Below are positions 1 to 4,235 of a DNA stretch of 5,659 nucleotides, piece by piece (position 1 is the first letter of the stretch; each line of letters begins with the position of its first letter). Source of the DNA: Bacteroidales bacterium. Its GTDB lineage: Bacteria > Bacteroidota > Bacteroidia > Bacteroidales > Dysgonomonadaceae. Both the position numbers and the translations under genes were made by a program. Location of the stretch: assembly GCA_012518155.1 (NCBI GenBank), contig JAAYTC010000299.1, positions 1 through 5,659 on the forward strand, written 5' to 3'. Under the pieces are notes generated by a model. That model worked only from the letters and a program-made list of their open reading frames with translations, searched no databases and was not told where the DNA came from.

Positions 1-1269
1 AAGGTACGGAAGAGTGATCAACCCGTCGAAATTAAACCGTTCGAGAAGTACCCGGCCAGCTACACGAAGGAAGACCGAAGGAAAACAATCCTGGCTCCTT
101 GGCTGGCCGATCACCTCTCCCCCTACCTCCCCGCGCTGGGGGAATTAGCGGGCTACCAAATTGTCAACCTTCCCCGCACCAACAAAACCTCAGCGGAAGC
201 GGGACTGGTGTACGGGCACAATGAAGTGTGCTACCCCTCCACCCTTGTCCTGGGAGACATCATCACGGCATTGCAATCGGGAGATTACGATCTCGACGAT
301 GTGGTGGTAGCCATCACGCAGACAGGAGGACAGTGCAGGGCGACGAACTACTTGGCACAAATTAAGTACGGGATGGAGAGCGCGGGATTCTCGCACATCC
401 CCATATTGGTGTTTTCAACAGGAAAAGTCTTTCAAAACGATCAATCGGGGTTTAAAATCCCGATACTGAAAATCCTGAACATCACCATCTACACGATTCT
501 TTACGCCGACGCGCTTTACGAGATGTACAACAGCACCGTCTCACGGGAAACAAAGAAGGGAGCCACGCGAAAACTATTCGACTTTTACGTGGAACGGGGA
601 ACCGAAGCCATCCGGGCGAACGACTGCAAGATGATGCTTTCGTTTTTGGAGCAGGCAGTGGCCGACTTCAACCTCGTACCGGTTCATCACCGCGAGGTCC
701 CCAAGGTGGGAATCATCGGCGAAATCTACGTGAGGCTGAACAGTTACGGCCAAGCCGACACGGCAGAATGGCTCCGTTCGCAAGGCATGGAGGTGGTCAC
801 CCCGCCCATCCTCGATTTCTGCATGCAGTACTTCGTCAACTCGGAGATCAACAGCAACAACGGTGTGCGACGAGGCAGCGTGCTGAAGAACAAGTTGAAT
901 CCCGTCGCCTTGAAATACATGAACCACCGCATCGAGAAAGTAGAAGCCATCAAGAAGGAGTACCGTTTCTACACCCGCCCCGCGTCCGTTTTCACCCAAG
1001 CGGAGTACGCGTCGGAAGTCCTCGACTTGGCCAACCAATATGGCGAGGGCTGGAACATCGCCGCGGAAGTAGCCTGCTTCTCACGGTCGGGCATCAACCG
1101 AGTGGTCTGCCTCCAGCCCTTTGGTTGTATCGCGAACCACATCATCGCGAAAGGAATCGAGAAGCGATTAAAGAAGCTCTACCCCGACGTGAACCTACTT
1201 TACTTGGATATCGACGGCGGAATGGCGGAAGTACACCTGCAAAACCGGTTGCACTTCCTGATTGATTAA
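1..1269 (+). CDS. 2-hydroxyacyl-CoA dehydratase activase-related protein, C-terminal part (5' end outside window)
   Basis: Reading frame 1 is open from the first base and gives 422 residues to a TAA stop, so the gene starts upstream of the window. The sequence resembles the C-terminal third of the very large (about 1,400 residue) proteins that join BadF/BcrA-type activase ATPase domains to a DUF2229/HgdB-like region (COG3580/COG3581 type). In the family, the ATPase drives electrons into an iron-sulfur partner that dehydrates hydroxyacyl-CoA; the physiological substrate of the fused form is not established. Visible support: cysteines at fragment residues 77 (EVCYPS), 112 (GGQCRATNY), 274 (DFCMQY), 359 (VACFSRSG) and 376 (QPFGCIANH), several of which are candidate Fe-S cluster ligands. 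The ending LYLDIDGG followed by QNRLHFLI also looks like this family. No signal peptide or membrane segment is visible, so it is probably cytoplasmic. GC content is higher than in the neighbouring EEP gene. Family assignment is fairly secure; exact function is not. Confidence 0.85.
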   Translation, partial: KVRKSDQPVEIKPFEKYPASYTKEDRRKTILAPWLADHLSPYLPALGELAGYQIVNLPRTNKTSAEAGLVYGHNEVCYPSTLVLGDIITALQSGDYDLDDVVVAITQTGGQCRATNYLAQIKYGMESAGFSHIPILVFSTGKVFQNDQSGFKIPILKILNITIYTILYADALYEMYNSTVSRETKKGATRKLFDFYVERGTEAIRANDCKMMLSFLEQAVADFNLVPVHHREVPKVGIIGEIYVRLNSYGQADTAEWLRSQGMEVVTPPILDFCMQYFVNSEINSNNGVRRGSVLKNKLNPVALKYMNHRIEKVEAIKKEYRFYTRPASVFTQAEYASEVLDLANQYGEGWNIAAEVACFSRSGINRVVCLQPFGCIANHIIAKGIEKRLKKLYPDVNLLYLDIDGGMAEVHLQNRLHFLID

Positions 1270-1346
1270 GTAGTAGGGCACACTGCAAGCGCACCCATGG
1301 CTCCTTTTTTAAAAGTCTCTGTGCTGTGTCATTTTTTGTCTGTTGA

Positions 1347-2258
1347 TTATATAGAGACCTTACATGCTACTGGAAGATGATCGGAGGGATACCGATCATC
1401 GTTATAAACATCCGAGTAAACTTCGTAATCAAATACGCTAATCAGCGGACTTACAAAAACGTAATCGATTCGATCACCGGGAACTCCTTGGAATACTCCT
1501 CCGGGGAATCCTGTACCTTCCACCCCTTTACGGCCATTTTCTGAAACCTCGTATGAATCGGAAAGCAGTGATTTTATCGCTTTTATCTGCTCTGTCTCGG
1601 CAATTGAATTGAAATCGCCCGTGCAAATCACTGGCAAATCGCCCGCAATCGATTTTATCTTTTGAATCAGTAGCGGCCCAGACTCTCTCTTTGCTTCTTG
1701 TAGACGCCAGTAAAAATGAGTATTGAAAAAGTAAAAAGATTTCTTTGTCTGCTTATGTTGCAGCTTGGCCCACTGACAGATTCGTCTGTCGGTTGCATCC
1801 CACCCAACACTTGGTTCATCGGGAGTTTCACTCAACCAAAAGACACCAGAATCTATGATCTCGAATAGATCCTTTTTATAAAGAATAGCACACGTGTGCA
1901 AATCACCGGCACTACCTCCATAAGGATACGCTATGTAAGCAAAGCCGGGCAGCAGGTCGTTCAGCTCCTCCATCTGCACACTATCTCCTTCTTGCGTTCC
2001 CACAATATCGAATTGATGCTTAAGGATCAATTCAGCGAGTGGATCTTTACGAATGTCCCATCCGTTTCCGCTGTTATCATCAGCCTTCGAGTTATAACGA
2101 ATGTTGTATGAACACACTTTAAATATTGCCTCGGAAACATTATTAGAGCTCCTTATGGCGCATGATGCGATAAAAAAGAGTATCGCTGCCCCTAAGGCAA
2201 AGTAAGTTAGTTTGTAGATATGATTGAATGATTTTTTGTCCATATTGATTTGATTCAT
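1347..2258 (-). CDS. Endonuclease/exonuclease/phosphatase (EEP) superfamily lipoprotein
   Basis: This 303-residue protein has a hydrophobic N-terminal segment (residues 17-31) ending in a lipobox IASC with Cys33, so it is predicted to be a type II-processed lipoprotein in the envelope. The residues after Cys33 (AIRSSNN) lack the acidic motif typical of Bacteroidetes surface-exported lipoproteins, which suggests, weakly, a periplasmic orientation. The rest is a Mg2+-dependent EEP domain of normal length: CSYNIRYN (Asn52), GTQEG (Glu90), FNTHFYW (His181), TGDFNS (Asp215, Asn217), DRIDYVFVS (Asp265) and YPSDHLPV (Asp293, His294). Family members hydrolyse phosphodiester or phosphomonoester bonds in nucleic acids, inositides or sphingolipids; the substrate here cannot be told. 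Residues 183-184 are Tyr-Trp where many bacterial members have Asp-His (NTHxDH). The start is placed at Met1; Met6 is a possible alternative, and neither has a clear Shine-Dalgarno. It lies 36 bp after the GH43-like gene and is likely cotranscribed. Sampled lines run about 42-50% GC, lower than its neighbours. Confidence 0.88.
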   Translation of the reverse strand: MNQINMDKKSFNHIYKLTYFALGAAILFFIASCAIRSSNNVSEAIFKVCSYNIRYNSKADDNSGNGWDIRKDPLAELILKHQFDIVGTQEGDSVQMEELNDLLPGFAYIAYPYGGSAGDLHTCAILYKKDLFEIIDSGVFWLSETPDEPSVGWDATDRRICQWAKLQHKQTKKSFYFFNTHFYWRLQEAKRESGPLLIQKIKSIAGDLPVICTGDFNSIAETEQIKAIKSLLSDSYEVSENGRKGVEGTGFPGGVFQGVPGDRIDYVFVSPLISVFDYEVYSDVYNDDRYPSDHLPVACKVSI

Positions 2259-2294
2259 TTTCTCAGCCCGTCTTTTCGTTCGTTAAACATATAA

Positions 2295-3308
2295 TCACGG
2301 TTTTAACGCTTGGATCAACTCCAGCGTATCGCCCGTATCTTCCAGCTCGAAGATTTCTGCCCGCTCCTCTCCGCCCGGCGAATTGGGACGATGAAAGGTG
2401 ATGCACAACCGGTTGTCGAACGTCCGAAAGATCATGCCATGTCCCCCGTTGCTCGTGAAGATCGGCTTTTCCTGTTGTCTCCATGGACCGGCTACTTTTC
2501 CGGTGACTGATTCCGCGATACCGATCGCGTACTCCCCGTTCATGAAGCTGGACCAGATCATCAACAATTTACCCGTCTTCGTGCGATAGAGAAAACAACC
2601 ATCGGTGACGTACGACCGGATGCCAAGTTCGTCGTGCAAGGAGCCGGTCGACCATTCAGCCGCGGAAGCATGAAAGAGCGTCAGCCTCTCTCCCACCGGG
2701 GCCGATAAATCGGGCGTAAGCTCCACCAGAACCATGCTCCCATCCACGATCTCCACCCACTCTTGACAATAGATCATGTAGGGACGGCCCTCCTCTACCC
2801 AAAGCGTTCCGTCGAGTGCCATCTGATCCATCGGGGTATGTGGAACCTTATCAAAGGGCTGGAAGGGCCCTTCGGGTGTATCGGCCACGAATACCTGCGT
2901 ACCTCGAAAAGTATATTTCGGCCATCCTTCCTGCCTTTTTTTCCACTCGATATCCGAGTTCAGCGTGGCAAACAGGTAGTATTTACCATTGTAAGCATGC
3001 ACCTCGGGTGCCCAAACGGGACCGGTTATCCAGTTATCATCCGGCACGGTAAACACCTGTACCGGCCCCTCCCACTCCGAGAGGTTCTTGCTTTTGTACA
3101 CCTCCACACCGCCCAGTACCTTTCCATCGCGGTGCACCGACGCGGATTTATACATGTAGTAATACCCGCTTTCCTCGTGTGGCATGATATAGGGATCACG
3201 GATATTGATATCCGATAATTTTTTCACGGTTTGTCCACTCGACGAGCATATAGCTGTACAGAGAAAAGATAGAAATAACCACACCTTCAATCTAAAATTC
3301 ATATTCAT
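2295..3308 (-). CDS. Secreted glycoside hydrolase family 43-like protein (five-bladed beta-propeller)
   Basis: The 337-residue product starts with a signal peptide (MNMNFRLK followed by a hydrophobic run to about residue 20, probable cleavage near SSSG-Q), so it should act in the periplasm or outside. GH43-type enzymes release arabinose, xylose or related sugars from plant-type glycans. Motifs in order: NIRDPYI (Asp38, expected catalytic base), PVWAPEVH (99-104), MALDGTLW (Asp166, expected pKa modulator), YCQEWVE (Glu183), YVTDGCFLYR (234-242), and GGHGMIF (His290, in the position of the propeller-centre His). The general acid is not certain: it may be Glu183 or the Asp236 region. Length fits a single-domain GH43 with no carbohydrate-binding module. 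The frame stays open upstream to an ATG at 3449, but that would overlap tag and place an unlikely 47 residues ahead of the signal peptide. The ATG at 3308 has AGGA a few bases before it and is preferred (3302 is possible). It sits 46 bp after tag and 36 bp before the EEP gene. The substrate is unknown. Confidence 0.85.
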   Translation of the reverse strand: MNMNFRLKVWLFLSFLCTAICSSSGQTVKKLSDINIRDPYIMPHEESGYYYMYKSASVHRDGKVLGGVEVYKSKNLSEWEGPVQVFTVPDDNWITGPVWAPEVHAYNGKYYLFATLNSDIEWKKRQEGWPKYTFRGTQVFVADTPEGPFQPFDKVPHTPMDQMALDGTLWVEEGRPYMIYCQEWVEIVDGSMVLVELTPDLSAPVGERLTLFHASAAEWSTGSLHDELGIRSYVTDGCFLYRTKTGKLLMIWSSFMNGEYAIGIAESVTGKVAGPWRQQEKPIFTSNGGHGMIFRTFDNRLCITFHRPNSPGGEERAEIFELEDTGDTLELIQALKP

Positions 3309-3354
3309 GCATCCTATTTTAATTAACCAATAATTTCCATGTAATTCTCCCGGG

Positions 3355-3936
3355 CTAAACAGCATCCTCTCGCCTACTAACGCAGCCCACCAGGTGATCG
3401 TTGACAAATCCGGTGGCTTGCAGGTGCGCGTAACAGATGGTAGAGCCAAAAAACTTGAAGCCCCTCTTCTTTATATCCCGGCTCATTTGGTCCGACTCCG
3501 GGGAGGTGGCCGGTACCTCGCCCAGCGATTTAAAATGATTCACGATGGGTTGCCTGTTCGGGAAGAACGAAGCCGTGTAGTCGTAAAAGCTGCCAAATTC
3601 CTCTTGAATCCGGATAAATAATTTCGCGTTGCTGATGGCCGATTTAATCTTCAGTCGGTTCCTGATGATCCCATCAAACAACATCAGTCGCTCCACGTCT
3701 GCCTCAGTCATCCGGGCTACTTTCTTCACGTCGAAACCGTGGAACGCTTCACGATACCCTTCTCGTTTTCTCAAGATCGTGATCCAGCTGAGCCCTGCCT
3801 GTGCCCCCTCCAGAATCAAAAACTCGAACAAGGTCTTATCATCGGTCACCAGCCTGCCCCACTCCTCGTCGTGATACCGCACGTATAGTTCATCGGTTCC
3901 ACACCAGCCGCACCGGCCATTTATGATGTCTTCCAT
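3355..3936 (-). CDS. tag: DNA-3-methyladenine glycosylase I
   Basis: This 193-residue cytoplasmic enzyme removes 3-methyladenine from alkylated DNA as the first step of base excision repair. It aligns by eye along its whole length with E. coli Tag (187 residues). The zinc-binding set is complete: Cys9 (GRCGWCG), His22 (YHDEEW), His181 and Cys185 (VNDHLVGC). The base-recognition motif LEGAQAGLSW supplies Glu43 and Trp51, corresponding to Glu38 and Trp46 of E. coli, and Tyr21 matches its Tyr16. The helix-hairpin-helix-type core DAGIIR/H is present as FDGIIRNRLKIKSAI, and KKRGFKFFGSTICYAHLQATG closely matches the C-terminal signature. The start at 3936 gives only six extra residues before the conserved RCGW. 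An AGGAG lies just one base before this ATG, too close for normal Shine-Dalgarno use, so initiation probably does not depend on it. It is the first gene of a likely three-gene minus-strand transcript and has its own Bacteroidetes-type promoter upstream. Confidence 0.95.
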   Translation of the reverse strand: MEDIINGRCGWCGTDELYVRYHDEEWGRLVTDDKTLFEFLILEGAQAGLSWITILRKREGYREAFHGFDVKKVARMTEADVERLMLFDGIIRNRLKIKSAISNAKLFIRIQEEFGSFYDYTASFFPNRQPIVNHFKSLGEVPATSPESDQMSRDIKKRGFKFFGSTICYAHLQATGFVNDHLVGCVSRREDAV

Positions 3937-3958
3937 ACTCCTGTTTTTCTAAGAAAGT

Positions 3959-3980
3959 GAACTCGAGTTCTACCTCAAGT
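3959..3980 (-). promoter_or_regulatory. 12-bp palindrome / hairpin at the predicted 5' end of the tag transcript
   Basis: GAACTCGAGTTC at 3959-3970 is a perfect 12-bp palindrome. On the minus strand an overlapping alternative is ACTTGAG (3980-3974), a six-base loop, then CTCGAGT (3967-3961). This pairs over seven positions with one G-U wobble. It begins almost exactly at the predicted transcription start. It could be a dimeric repressor site or a 5' hairpin that stabilises the mRNA; sequence alone does not separate these. Confidence 0.35.
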
Positions 3981-3987
3981 ATAAGTG

Positions 3988-4021
3988 CAAAGTTAGCAGA
4001 AAGAAGTGTTTTCCCATGAAA
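3988..4021 (-). promoter_or_regulatory. Putative Bacteroidetes-type promoter for tag and downstream genes
   Basis: On the minus strand TAACTTTG (3995-3988) is a full match to the Bacteroidetes -7 element TAnnTTTG. A TTTC (4021-4018) lies 22 bases upstream and is a near match to the -33 TTTG. Transcription would start at about 3980-3983, giving a leader of about 45 nt before the tag ATG. The assignment rests on consensus match and position only. Confidence 0.55.
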
Positions 4022-4024
4022 TAG

Positions 4025-4056
4025 TTGGAAGGTTCTGTTCAAAACACCTATCTTTG
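4025..4056 (+). promoter_or_regulatory. Putative Bacteroidetes-type promoter for the ABC-F gene
   Basis: TATCTTTG at 4049-4056 is a full match to the Bacteroidetes -7 element TAnnTTTG. TTG at 4025-4027 lies 21 bases upstream, within the expected range for the -33 element. The start site would be near 4062, leaving an unusually long untranslated leader of roughly 170 nt before the ABC-F ATG at 4236. Confidence 0.55.
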
Positions 4057-4079
4057 TCCTTGAATTAAAAAACAGTCCA

Positions 4080-4097
4080 ATGAGAATAAACAATTAA
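4080..4097 (+). CDS. Possible five-residue leader peptide (MRINN)
   Basis: An ATG about 18 nt after the predicted transcription start opens a mini-ORF of five codons, Met-Arg-Ile-Asn-Asn, closed by TAA eight bases before hairpin A (4105-4122). Its placement is what a translated attenuator peptide would have. Such short ORFs arise by chance often in AT-rich leaders and no clear ribosome-binding site precedes it, so it is listed as a candidate only. Confidence 0.2.
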   Translation: MRINN

Positions 4098-4142
4098 TAG
4101 TTTGTCGGTTCCCTTAAACCGATGATTTTATAAGAACCACGT

Positions 4143-4161
4143 CTTTATAAAGTAACTTTAT
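4143..4161. repeat. Overlapping short AT-rich palindromes in the ABC-F leader
   Basis: CTTTATAAAG (4143-4152) is a perfect 10-bp palindrome. It overlaps ATAAAGT (4147-4153) and ACTTTAT (4155-4161), an inverted pair with a one-base centre. The stems are AT-rich and too tight to be strong RNA hairpins, so if functional they would more likely be a protein-binding site. The role is unknown. Confidence 0.25.
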
Positions 4162-4183
4162 TAGAGTCGTAGTCTTAGAGTCG
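4161..4183. repeat. Two 9-bp direct repeats, TTAGAGTCG, in the ABC-F leader
   Basis: TTAGAGTCG occurs at 4161-4169 and again at 4175-4183, separated by five bases, so the repeat period is 14 bp. They lie between the two arms of the alternative pairing of the leader. They could be a regulator-binding site or a small tandem duplication; nothing in the sequence decides. Confidence 0.3.
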
Positions 4184-4235
4184 CTTCTTTTCGGTTTAAC
4201 CCGATTCCTCCCTGGAATCCCTATTAATTGTTACA

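Larger units (their letters stand above)
4063..4235 (+). promoter_or_regulatory. Candidate regulatory leader (attenuator-like) of the ABC-F gene
   Basis: The stretch between the predicted start site and the ABC-F ATG holds several small structures. Hairpin A is TCGGTT (4105-4110), loop of six, AACCGA (4117-4122), followed by TGATTTTATAA with a run of four T. The downstream arm and loop of A, TTAAACCGA (4114-4122), is also perfectly complementary over nine bases to TCGGTTTAA (4191-4199), and inside that pairing AAGAA (4132-4136) can pair with TTCTT (4185-4189). The two foldings exclude each other. Hairpin B is GATTCC (4203-4208), loop TCCCT, GGAATC (4214-4219), ending 16 nt before the start codon. 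There is no strong terminator U-tract, so translational control is as plausible as transcription attenuation. This is inference from complementarity; no fold energy was calculated. Confidence 0.4.

Noticed and set aside
574..1038. Long open frame on the minus strand inside the first gene (154 codons), and a plus-strand one at 768-1265
   Set aside because: Both lie within a clearly coding frame with conserved family motifs and show no recognisable domain; they are shadows.
1270..1346. Possible bidirectional terminator between the convergent genes, with T-runs at 1305-1310 and 1332-1337
   Set aside because: The only pairing found is GCACA (1278-1282) with TGTGC (1320-1324) across a 37-base loop, plus short AT-rich self-complementarity. 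This is too weak to call a terminator.
2763..3218. 151-codon plus-strand open frame opposite the GH43-like gene
   Set aside because: It is antisense to conserved GH43 motifs and has no recognisable features.
3319..3326. TTAATTAA palindrome ahead of the GH43-like start
   Set aside because: It is an 8-bp AT-only palindrome in an AT-rich spacer, expected by chance, with no nearby promoter element.
3309..3449. N-terminal extension of the GH43-like protein from an ATG at 3449
   Set aside because: It would overlap the end of tag by 95 bases and put 47 non-family residues before an obvious signal peptide; the start at 3308 is better.
4122..4133. Three-codon mini-ORF (Met-Ile-Leu, stop) at the end of leader hairpin A
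   Set aside because: It is too short to distinguish from chance and has no ribosome-binding site.
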